Below are positions 51,188 to 62,283 of a DNA stretch of 64,000 bases, in pieces. Within the stretch, counting starts at the first letter, position 1. Each line of letters starts with the position of its first letter. The notes under the pieces are model-generated. The model was not told where the DNA came from. It made no database searches and saw nothing but the letters and a program-made list of their open reading frames with translations. The stretch lies in the NCBI GenBank assembly GCA_021904315.1, contig CM038919.1:9672001-9736000 (forward strand), written 5' to 3'. This DNA comes from Sphagnum magellanicum. Its lineage: Eukaryota; Streptophyta; Sphagnopsida; Sphagnales; Sphagnaceae. The translations under genes and the position numbers were made by a program.

Positions 51188-53141
51188 ATGAACAAGGAAA
51201 AGCTCATGAAGATGGCGAGTGCCGTCAGGACTGGCGGCAAGGGCAGCGTTAGAAGGTATGCTCACTTTTTTTTTCCCCTCTTTGTGCAACTTCCATCTTC
51301 TTCTGCTCATACTTTCTCTGCCTTTGCCGCTCTCCTTGTATTCATACACGTTGCGTTTGTACTTGAGGTTTAGCAATACCTTGTTGTGTCAATAATAGGC
51401 TCGCTCGGTTTCCTCCTTTGCCTCTGTTTCCACTTTTTATCTGGTCGTGTGAATATTGAGCACTGCTTTTCATCATGCTTTTCTTTTGTTGCTTTGGGTT
51501 TTTGAAAAATAAAAATCTTCTTGTATAGCATGGTTTATCTCTGTATCAAAGGGGTTTTTTCTATGAGCAGCAGTAGCTGTTTGTTGCAAATTCTTGGCTC
51601 TATCCAGAATTTGCTGTACCATTCTTGTAGTCAGTTTTAGTGAAGATATTAGCTGGGTTGTGATGCTTCTGCTACGAAGCAAAACTGTGTAGGGTTTGAA
51701 AATGTTGACCTTTTGGTTTCAGGAAAAAGAAAGCTGTGCACAAGACCACCACAACGGATGATAAGAGGTTGCAGAGCACTTTGAAGAGGCTAGGTGTCAA
51801 TACTATTCCTGGCATTGAGGAAGTGAACATCTTCAAGGATGAAACTGTCATCCACTTTGTAAACCCTAAGGGTATTGCCCTCCAGACTCCAGTCTTTGCA
51901 GCTTCTATCCATCATCTGCAAATGCCGATTTGCACTTTGTAGTGTATGCAGTTGCAAAGTTGTGAAATAGTCTTGATTTTATTTGGCATATATTGAATGC
52001 TATTTATTTGAAGGGATTTTATCAACCACCACTATAGCAGTCTTTTGAACTCAGATTGCATGTGGTTTCTTTGCTTTGAAGTAGACATGCAACAAGTCCT
52101 TGAACTTATCCTGAGTCTTTCCATTTCTTCTGGAAATGCGACAGGAACTCAGGACACAGATGTTTTATAATGGTCTTTGCCTAAAGTTTTGGGAGGACCA
52201 TTATATTCTTATCTACACCCACCATCAAGGGCTGATGAATCCATGCATGGTCATGGCAGTTTTTCACTGCTATTCATAAATGAAGGTGATGGTCTGACAC
52301 TTTGTGAGCAATGCTCAAAGGTTATGACTGCACTCATTGTCATGTTACCTTAAAATTGTTGTTGTTGAGATTTCTCTGCAACCTCATAGATATGCAACAA
52401 GCCCTGAATTTATTACTAATTCTGTTCATGTCTGCTTTATTGTCTGCAGTCCAAGCCTCTATTGCTGCTAACACATGGGTCGTGACTGGAGCTTCACAAA
52501 CAAAGAGTAAGTCTAGTGTGTAATTCTTTTGGAAAAAGATGTGTTTTTTTTGTTGTACAGGCTTGGTATGGGGTTTGCATCTTGTCCATACTACTTGGTG
52601 TAGTCTTTGTGCGTTTTTTGTGACTCAGAGTTTAGGGAATTAGCTCTTGACTTGTTCCCTCTGGGTGGTGCTTTTGGCCAACAGAACTTCAGGACCTTTT
52701 GCCAGGGATCATCAATCAGCTTGGTATGTTTACACTCACCAGAAAAGTTCAGCAGCTTGAAATTGAATGTACAGGAAGAAAGTACCTTGCTTGTGGCTCT
52801 ATTGTAACAACCATAAAGAACTTTACCTCTATGCTGCAAATATGGTAAAATGAATAACAGCTGCCAAGATGGATGTATTTCAATGACTGTTAAATTTTGA
52901 GATTTGACTCTTATGGAAAAGTAATTGCCAAGATGAGTATAATCTGTAGCTTCATGCTTGGTTTTCACACTTGTTACACTGACTTGCAGGCCCAGACAAT
53001 CTCGTCAATTTGAAGAAGATAGCACAGCAGTTTCAGAGGCAAGAAAGGGCAGGTGCACAAGATGAGGATGATGATGATGTTCCTGATCTAGTAGAGGGGG
53101 AGAGCTTTGAGGAAGCTTCAAAGCAGGAGGCTGCTGCCTAA
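51188..53141 (+). CDS. BTF3: Nascent polypeptide-associated complex subunit beta (BTF3)
   Basis: Partner of NAC-alpha; the heterodimer binds ribosomes and shields emerging nascent chains in the cytosol. Exons: 51188-51255, 51723-51871, 52450-52506, 52685-52723, 52990-53141; all GT..AG and phase-consistent, 154 aa (family about 155-170). The ATG sits in a strong GCCGCCACCATGA context. The N-terminal basic ribosome-binding stretch is [10 protein letters not shown] (residues 22-31). The NAC domain follows: [39 protein letters not shown], then [17 protein letters not shown]. The C-terminus is acidic ([18 protein letters not shown]), as in plant BTF3. Nothing is missing or broken. Confidence 0.96.
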
Positions 53142-55102
53142 TTGCTGTGCTCTTTATCTTATCTCAAAGCAATGTCTTAAAAGAGGGCTTGCATTAACTG
53201 TGTTGGTTTTGCTTATTGGTGTGCTTAGTTTGTGTGTCTGAAGACTTTGATCTGAAGATGATGGGAGAGCACAATTTTTACCCTTTCATACACCAGTGTA
53301 TTTGCATGCAACAAAGGATTACCTTGTTATATAAGGCAGTATCTTTGAGTGTGATAAGTCTGGGGAAGCATGTGTGGCACTGTTTCTTCCCCTAATGCTT
53401 CTTCTTAGATGAATCTGCTCATGATCAGCTTTCTTTGTTAGTTGCAATTTCATGGTCTGAATAGTCCTGCTGTACTGGGCCCTGACCATCACTTCTCTGT
53501 GGATTAAAACCATTGCAAAACATTGCTTTGCTGTAATCCCATGACTGACAATTTGGAATTAACGACACACTGAACTTGAATAAGTTGGAATTTCATCAAA
53601 GCTTTATGAATTGCTGTTTACAGTATGAGGGTAGTTTCTGTGGGTATGCTCGGTGACAAAACCATGAAAATGTGTTCAAAATGCGTGCTCATGGTATGGT
53701 GGCAAAATGAAAACAGTAATTTGCTCCATACTTCCAGGTTCCAACCTGCAAGTCTTTCCATTGTAAGCTTGCATATAATAAGAGGTATGACAGTTATGAG
53801 TTAAGTATTGCAGATGGGGAACTACTCTCCACTTCCAATGCTTGCACGGTTCTGCACAGGAATTGTAGCTGAAGACCTGCTACTAGTTAACCATTATACC
53901 CTACAGTCTTAAAGGGTTAAGGTGTAGGGTTTAGGGTTTAGGAACACTGCTTTCTTTTGGGAAATTTTTCGTCATTTTATGACAAAAAAGTTTCGAGGTT
54001 TTTTTTCCAGTGTTGTAAATTCGCTACTTTTTTCTATTTTTTTGGAAAAAAATTGCCAATTTTTCAATGTCACCAAATTGAAAAACCCCTGCTTAGGGCA
54101 TTGGGTTCTTGTCTTCTGAAATTGAACGTTGTCAAGTTTGTCCTCCCAAGAGACTTCAGCACATTTAAGTTTTTGTGACAATTGTTTTCATAAGTTTCAA
54201 ATTTTTTTAAAATTTTTTTTTTTCATATCAATTCTTTATTTTTTCATAGTTTCATTTTGTAGAAGTAGCAATTTATTGTTGAGAAAACACATTTTACATT
54301 GAACATTATTCTCAAAGGAAATTTCACAAAATAGTAAAAAATTGCTATCAATAGAACTATTAATTCATAAAATGGTCAAATCATTTTCCTAGGCCTTTTA
54401 CTTTAAATGTTTTCATAACTATAATTTTTTTTTCATTCATGTTTATCAATTGCATGCGCTAATATATGGCTTGAAGTTTATTTTGAAATTTAAAAAATTG
54501 AAAAATGTTAAATTTTTGTATTCCTAATTAAAATGACCTTTTTAGAAATTGATAACTTTAACTTTGGAAATTCATAACTAAATTATACTTACTCAATTAA
54601 TTTCCTAAAAAAAACCTAAAATTAAAATGACTTCCAAATGCCTTTTAAAAAAATTTTGAAGAAAATTTTCAAATCATGTTTCAAATTTGTGTTCCTAACA
54701 AAAAAGTTCAAAGAAGGGAACTAGCATGACATTCTTAAATTTTTTTTTTTAATGCAATGATTAGGAACATCAAAATATACAATGTTTTTGATATTATTGA
54801 AAATTTGAAATCTATGGAACCTAATAAATGTACTCATTAAAAAAATTATGAAAATATTTATAAAAGTATTTTTCATGATTTTTCAAAATTCAATGGGTCC
54901 AAAAAAATCAAGGTATGATGTTCCTAGTGGTACCATCCAAGGATGCTTTCATCCTCAAGAGTTCATCAATGACATCTTTTTGAGGCAAAACCAAGTACTT
55001 AGCATGCATCCAATAGACCTTTACCAAGGTGTTGATGAGTGTACAACTATGTTAATTCCATAAAAATTGAGTAACTTCTTTTGAACACTCCATTTTCATG
55101 TC
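53142..55102. other. Spacer downstream of BTF3
   Basis: Probable 3' UTR for the first few hundred bases. Two tandem TTTAGGG units sit at 53924-53943. From 53.95 kb the DNA is AT-rich with T/A homopolymers and no supportable frame. Confidence 0.5.
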
Positions 55103-55786
55103 ACTAGTGTGAACCCCGTGCCTAATGCATAGGTGTGTGTGTATTTGACGGTACATATTACAAAATTACAACTACAAACTACATTTCCAAAACCTCTCTA
55201 TATACCACATTGCTAGGTTCTTTTTTGGGGAATTTATTTTCATTATTTCAACCTGAAATTTTTTTTTTTTACACATTCTAACTTTTTTGTGAAAAGGAAT
55301 GGCCCTAATCACCAAATTTAGAAAAAATAATTTGAATTCGCCAAATACATATAAAGTATAAATATTCTTAAATGTTTTATTCACTGTCATTAATATGCTC
55401 TATGGCCTAATTTGGCTAAATCCTCTTTGTGGAATAACTAATCACAAAAATTGAAAGAAAGCAAACCCTGTATAATAGGGATTTTTTTTTTCAAATTCCT
55501 TAGGTAGGTGCAATGGCAAGGATCCCCAGCTTTAATTTACATTAAATGGCAACTGTCCTAAGCAGATAGTAGAGTTTTTTCTGCAATCCTGCCTAAATCT
55601 AGGCGAGCTACACGGACTCACCGTCTAAATCTGGTTTGAGCATCCGTCGCATCTGTACTCCACTGTTTTCTCCGGCCCGTCTGAGTAAACAGACCATGAC
55701 GGGACAAATGGACTAGACGGATGACAGGATGGATGACGGACGGATTCAGGGGAAGCTTCATTTCATCCCAACGTCCTTTACAATAT
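55103..55786 (-). mobile_element. Helitron-like element, copy 1 (non-autonomous)
   Basis: On the minus strand it ends in a hairpin (CCTATGCATT AGGCACGG, two mismatches) and then TTCACACTAGT, the CTRRT 3' terminus of Helitrons. Its presumed 5' end, ATATTGTAAAGGACG near 55780, abuts the 3' end of copy 2. Terminal regions resemble the other two copies (GGATGACGGACGG, TTCAGGGGAAGCTTCA), while the interior is AT-rich and unrelated. No Rep/helicase coding seen. Confidence 0.6.
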
Positions 55787-56473
55787 ACTAGTGTGTGCCT
55801 CGTGCCTAAGGCACAGGTGTGTGTGTGTGTCAGGGAGGAGAAGCAAATTTTCTTTTGATTTTCCCACCTTCCTTCCTTTCCCTCTTCCTTTATGTTTTTC
55901 CTCTCCACCTTCCTTGGTATGTTTTATGTTCCCTTATGTTCCCAAATAATTCCCAATAGCACCATTTTTTGACAAAAAATATCACAAATGATTTTTTTAA
56001 ATGTTTTACCTTGTCAAGTAAGTATTTCAAGGGAGAGGATATACCAATGCCCACTACCACTTTTTACAACCGTCGGATATATGACACTGACATGGGAGAT
56101 TAATCCTCTTAGGAAAAATTAGAATACACCAAGATAAGTGAGATTTCCCGGGTCCTGGCGGCCTGATTTCGTATGGCCTCCTTCGTTGTTGGATTTACCG
56201 CCTAGATCTAACGTCTCTGCTGACACGTCTACATGAATAGGTACGTAGTAGCAAGCTAGCTAGCTTAGCTGTAACGTCCTCCTCGTCTTTCCCATAAATC
56301 ATGTCTATCCTATAATGTTGGCTTTCTAAAGGCGACTGTCCGTCCCCGTCTTTCCCATAAATCCTGTCTCTCTCTCTCTCCCACTGTCCGTACCGAGCGG
56401 AGTCAGGGGAAGGCTTCCCTCGTCCGTACCGAGCGGAGTTAAGGGAGGCTTCATCGTTCCTTTACTATATGTA
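55787..56473 (-). mobile_element. Helitron-like element, copy 2 (non-autonomous)
   Basis: The minus-strand 3' end is a hairpin with arms GTGCCT / AGGCAC extended by CC(T)..(A)GG, then GCACACACTAGT. The 5' end reads ATATAGTAAAGGAACG at about 56455-56470, close to that of copy 3. It shares GTCCGTACCGAGCGGAGT and GGGAGGCTTCA blocks with copy 3. No coding capacity. Confidence 0.65.
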
Positions 56474-57028
56474 ACTAGTGTGGGCCCCGTGCATAATGCA
56501 CAGGTTTGTTATATCCCATTTTCCATTTCGGTTCTTCTTTACCCTATCGATCCCCCCCCCCCGTCCTTCCCATTTTCCACTCCGGTTCTTTACCCCGTCC
56601 GGAGTCAGGGGAAGTTACTTTCTTCCTGTCCTTTAACTACTGCCCGTCCAGAGACAGGGGAAGGAACTTTCTTCCTGTACTGTAATTGCTACTGCGGCTC
56701 TTGTTGCTGTAAATAGACGAATTTCATCGATCCGGCTGGATGACGGGACGGATGACGATTCGAGCGGTTTTGCTTTATATAGACAGATTTCATCCATATG
56801 GCTGGATGACGGGACGGATGACACATTGTCCCACCCTTCGGCTTATATTTAGCTACTTTCCGTAGCCACTGCCCGTTCGTGAACAGTGGGACTTCCCCTG
56901 TCTGTGTCCACGCGGGAGCTCACGAGGGCGGTCGAAAAAACGGACAGTGGGAAGTCCCACTGTCGGTGGCCACTGTCCGTCCGTGAGCGGAGTTAAGGGA
57001 GGCTTCAACCTTCCTTTACTATATAGGA
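56474..57028 (-). mobile_element. Helitron-like element, copy 3 (non-autonomous)
   Basis: On the minus strand it starts TCCTATATAGTAAAGG (57028 downward), preceded by host A, and ends with the hairpin CCTGTGCATTATGCACGGGG, then CCCACACTAG and T. This is the expected A/T insertion, 5' TC and 3' hairpin plus CTAGT pattern. The interior carries repeated GGATGACGGGACGGATGAC blocks and CACTGTCCGT inverted motifs. 555 bp, no coding capacity. Confidence 0.75.
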
Positions 57029-57399
57029 TGATTTTGACTATTTACTAGTTGCATTCAAGAAATTTGGCAAGAGAAAATTGTTTTAATTCTTTTGATATTG
57101 CCCAACATGTTTCCATATTAATCAAATGACACCATGCTTGCCTAAAGTTGGAAAGATTTCATTTTACATATCATATGAAAGGTTGCTTGGATATTTGTGA
57201 TGCAAGTTGGGACTAAGGTTCGCAAAACCTATCATGTGAGAAAAACTAAAATTGATTTATGAGTATTTGGTGCAAACACCGAAAATAATAATAATATTGT
57301 ATTTATGTGACCATGCACATTCATGACATATGTTATTTCATTTTAATATAATCATAGTGCAAATCATATTGTGTTTTTAAAAATTCAAGTAGTTGCACC

Positions 57400-57800
57400 T
57401 TCACTTTGTCATGTATTGCTTCATTCAATTAATCACATTGTCAATTGAAATATCAATTTCAAGTTTTCATATAATTCAATCACGTATTATTTCATTCAAG
57501 CAATCACATCTTAACCTTGTCATATATTGCTTCATTCAATCAAACAAGTCATCACATGTATAATTGCTTCTCATTCAATGGAGTGCATTGTCACTTGAAT
57601 TATTAATTTTGTATGTTTTTATCCAACCTTGTTTTATGCATTTCTTCATTCAATCAACAACATTGTCAATTATCTATCAACTTTGCAAGCTTATGTGTAA
57701 TTTTATCATGTCTTGCTTCATTCAATTATTCTAAAATCACATTGTCACTTGGGCTATTGATTTTGTGATCTTCCATCCAATCTTATTTACTATTATTTCA
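57400..57800. repeat. Diverged tandem array of TTGCTTCATTCAATC units
   Basis: The words GTCATGTATTGCTTCATTCA, AATCACATTGTCA(C/A)TTGAA and TATCAATTTTG recur about six times at spacings of roughly 50-75 bp. No coding sense. Confidence 0.6.
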
Positions 57801-60800
57801 TTCGTTCAACCTTTTCAATTACAAAATATACCTATTATTCTTTTATTCAATGTTACTTTTTTCAATCAACCATTGGTCATAGGGTGCAAGCAGGATACCA
57901 TGAGTCACACATACCTATTTTTGGATTGCTTATGGGGGATTTTTTATAAAATATTTAAAAAAAAGTCTTCAAGAAAATTTTCAAAATTTAAATTTTTAAA
58001 AAATATTATTATGTCAAGGTTTATGTAAAATATTTCAAAATATATGTAATTTTTAGAAGTTTTGAAATCTATTTATTAGTTCGTTTGGTGTTAAAAATCA
58101 TGCATTACAATGTTTAAATAGTGATTTTGAGAGTTTTTTTTTCATCGAATATTTTTCAAATTAATTCACATGTTCCAATGATATTTTATGAACCTTATTA
58201 TTTATAAAAAAATTACATTTTCAACACCAAACTAAATTATCACTTTTAAACATGAAACATTAAGCACATGTTATACTTGTTGTGGCTCTTGTTAGTGTGA
58301 TTGCACCCCACATGTGCTATTAGATTCTTAATGTTATATTCAATTAAAAGAAACAAACCTATTGCATTGGAGTTTTGAAATACAATGTGATCATTGAAAA
58401 ATTAATTATTCTTAAAATGATGATAACCTTCATGAAATCTTTGATAAAATCAACATTTCCCATGATGATGAACAAAATAATTTATTTAAAAAAAGGTTGT
58501 AAATTTCCTTACCAAAACAATACTTTTTCCAATTGTGACATGCAATGCACATCATCACAAGATGGAAGAGACATATGTATGCAATGTTGTACGTAAAAAA
58601 AAAAACAATAACATCTTTCACATTATTATCATTTTTATGGATACTCATTAAACATGTGGGGCACTAATAGGTGACCCTTATTTTCCATCATATCTTGATG
58701 ATGGAATTGGGTGGAAAATTATAATAAAATGTACATATATTAATATGAAATTTAATGAATGTCATGTTGAAAAAAAATTTAAACATTATCATTCAATCAA
58801 AATAAACATCAAATTCATTCATTATAGTGAGAAGTGGAATCTTACAATGTTTTAATATCACTTCCACACATGACTTGGGGGTGGACATTTTATTTTGCCC
58901 CTTCTAATGATCCTATGTTTTGGAATAGGCAAAAATAAAATAAAATAATTTTTTTTCCTATTTTAAAATCAATAGAAAAAAATATTTATTCAATTTTTCT
59001 TTAAAAATTAGTGGAACCCCCCTCCCCCCTCTCAAATTCTTTATGAAAAGCAAGATAAAAACATGTTAATTAATGTAAATCTAAAATGACTTCACCTTTT
59101 TTTTTTCATCATTCAAATTTGAAATGTGTGTTTAGCACCCCACACACATTACATCACAAGCATCCCAATTCATTATATTAAAATATGTTTATAGACTATG
59201 GCTAATGGTTCATGTAAAACTTATAATGTGTGGAAAATCACACAAATTTCTTTTAAATTTATTTTTATTTATTTAAAATTATGTTATTTATAAAATCTAG
59301 TTTAAAAAGACATTTAAATCCAAGGTCCAACACATGTCAACCTATCATGCTTATCCAAATGTTTGCCTTGCCAAATAGACTTAGTTGAATGGTAATCTAA
59401 CAATGTGTGTGTAATATTTACCACCTATATGTTAAGAAAGTTGGGTTTCTAATCATGAAGTTTTGTATATTTACATGTAAGATTAAACGAAAGAATAAAT
59501 ACACATGTTTAAAAATAATGAAAATGAATCAAATTTTATTTTCATTGAAGAGGAAGAGGGCCCCCCGGGGGAGGCGGGGGAGGAAGCACTCTAGGAAGGA
59601 CATTGGGGATGATGGAAAGGCAATTTAAAAAATCTTTGGGGCAATGAGGGGTGCCAGAAATGATGTCAAGGGTGCCAAGTAGGATGAGGGATACCAAGGT
59701 GTTGAAAAGATTAATGTTTTCAATAGGCGAATATTGAATTTCATGTTCTAAAACTAATGAAAGTGACAATGATTTCATGGACAATTTTATATGATTATGG
59801 ATTACCAATGTCCTGTAAAATAATATTTTTCAAAATCACTAGTATTTTTCATAAATGTATTAGTATTCTGACCTTATGTCAATTGATTGTCATTGCTAGT
59901 GTGATGTTGCAAGAAGCCCAAATAATTTTGTATGATGATGCCATACAAATGGTGCCTACAAGAGCACAAAGAAAAAGGAGACTCAGTGGGTACCAATGTA
60001 TCGAACTCATTCCCTTCTCGTGGATGTCTTTTTATGGTTTTACAACCAGACCCATATAATCAAATTGAGAAGTCAATAAGTTTTCAAGCTAACTACTTTC
60101 CTAGTGACAAACTACTAAGATTCATGACATTGTTATACTCTCTTGAGTTGGTTTTGGTGTGAAAGATCAAGTCCATTGTTCAAGGAGGTGATATTAGAGT
60201 ATATCGTGTCCCTCCATTAATTTATATTGATTCCTTTTGTGCTGTTGATTTTGCCAAGCGTTCAATCTCCACCTTCCAAACGCTTGGACCAACTTGAATC
60301 GGCCGATGATTTATTTATTTGGATGGGTCTAAGTAATTTACAAGGTTTCATACCCAAGAAAATTCATCTCTCAAAGTGATGGAATGTGACTTCAACATGT
60401 CACTTCCTCCCATCTTGCGTATGGGGTACCCATATTGGAGTAAAAAGTGTACATACCAATGTACCAATGAAATGAGACAATAATTCTACATCCATTACTT
60501 ATGAATTGAGTAAATGTCTTTCAAATTTTCAGATATGAAAATAGCAAACCAAGTGACAACATCAGTTTGTTGTTGTGTACCATATGGGAACTTCATGTAC
60601 CCTTGTAAAGGAGTAGGTATGCTACTCAGCAGTTACTTTGTGAGTAGCTAGAGCAAGGGTATATGGGGTTGTAAGAAGGTTAATATGATGGGTGGGGTCA
60701 AACAACACCCACCATACCACCACCAGCTGGAGCCTTCCATTTGGATTGTGTTGTGGATGTTTCCCTCCTTCATCCTTGGGGCAAACAAAAGAAGAGCTTT

Positions 60801-60983
60801 GGTCAAAGAAAACCCTAAAATCGAATCGCTGAAGAATTTGAACACAACAAATGAATGAGGTTGGAGAAAGCTTATATTCAACACTTCTTATTGCCCTCAC
60901 ATCATCCATCATCCATCCAAAGTGGTACACTTGAGAGTCTTGTTCAGGCCACTATGAGTAACAGAGTCAATTTTAACTCCCTT

Positions 60984-61015
60984 CCCACCCACCCACCCAC
61001 CCACCCACCCACCCA
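60984..61015. repeat. (CACC)n microsatellite
   Basis: About eight CCCA tetranucleotides in a row in spacer DNA. Confidence 0.95.
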
Positions 61016-61423
61016 TTCCATCCAACCCACCAAACACAAATTCAATCACAATCCCAACCACAAAAATAGGGCTGAATTGAGGGCACAGCAAACACAGATT
61101 CAGAGCCCCATTAGGGCCATAAAACTCAATTTGGGGACATTCATGAATTGCAATGGATCTCCTATACAATTTGATCAAAACTTGGAAGGGGGCTTAGGAG
61201 TGATTCTTGTTATGATTTCTCATGCAGTTTTTGTGTTAAAATGCTGAGCAGCTACCAGATGGATTTCCTGGATCCATGATTTTTTTGTGTCATGGTCTTA
61301 CTACACACGAAAAAGGCATGGAGATCTGCTGCTCCCAGGAGATATGATGAGCAGCTACTGAATCATTTCTTAATCATGGTCTTGCAAGAAAAACAGAAGC
61401 AATGTAGATGATTTCTATCACAT

Positions 61424-61425
<2 letters not shown>

Positions 61426-61472
<47 letters not shown>
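61426..61472. repeat. (GA)n microsatellite
   Basis: About 23 perfect GA dinucleotides, about 0.8 kb upstream of the pectinesterase start. Confidence 0.97.
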
Positions 61473-61474
<2 letters not shown>

Positions 61475-62283
61475 TGAAACAAGATCTGTCCAAAGCAATG
61501 TTCTGAACAGCATGAAGTAATTAGTAGTCAAACAGTCAGAGCTGTGGTAATTCGAAAGGGAATGAGGAATGAATTTGAAGTTGTAAGTAAGCATGTGAAT
61601 TGATTTCAAGTTGTAAAAATGAAGAATCAATGTGGAAGATAGATGAATCTGTGGGATCTGACAAGTTGTTACAACTTACATCATCACAAAACACCCTCTA
61701 AAAACTCATGAGGTGAAAGTTTTTTAAACTATGGAGACTTGCAAGATAGGGTTGATTTAGATCTTCCATGACATGAATAGTGATGTTCACATAAGGGCTT
61801 GGTTAAAGAGTAGGACTCGGGGCAAGTAATTTGGGATAAAATGTGGAGTTTTGTAATGTTACTATTGCTGTACACATTAATAAGTAGTAGCCATCTGTGA
61901 ATGAACTTTCTTATTTGCTTTTAGGGTGCTTACAGGGAAAAAGAATTTGGCAGATCAGCAATCTCGCACTCTATTTCATTCATTATATGCAATTGATTTG
62001 TTAGTTTGTTTTGACAGAATTTAGCAGGAAATTAGCTCCCAATGCATGTAGTGGCGTTGGTGATTTAGAGTTGCAATTCATTTATTGTTTTGGCAGAATT
62101 TGAGATCAGTTGCAGCAGCAAGAAGAAGAAGAGATTGGCTACTTTGTTGGGTTGGTGATCAAAGTGTGCAATTCATTAGTTTGCAGCCTCTGACAATTCA
62201 ATTGATCAGAAACTTTCAGCTCAAAGAAATCAGCTAGCAGTGCCCTGTTGTGGGTGGTGATTAGAGTGCAATTCACTCATTAC

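Larger units (their letters stand above)
57801..62283. other. Spacer upstream of the pectinesterase gene
   Basis: AT-rich to about 59.5 kb, then mixed. A GC-rich CCCCCCGGGGGAGGCGGGGG patch lies at about 59562. An interrupted + strand frame from 59932 to about 60300 (RVPPLIYIDSFCAVDFAKR) looks protein-like but is unidentified. From 61.9 kb the sequence probably becomes promoter and 5' UTR of the gene at 62284. Confidence 0.45.

Noticed and set aside
60855-61247. Plus-strand frame of 130 codons containing a PTHPPTH run
   Set aside because: The run is a (CACC)n microsatellite and the rest has no family similarity.
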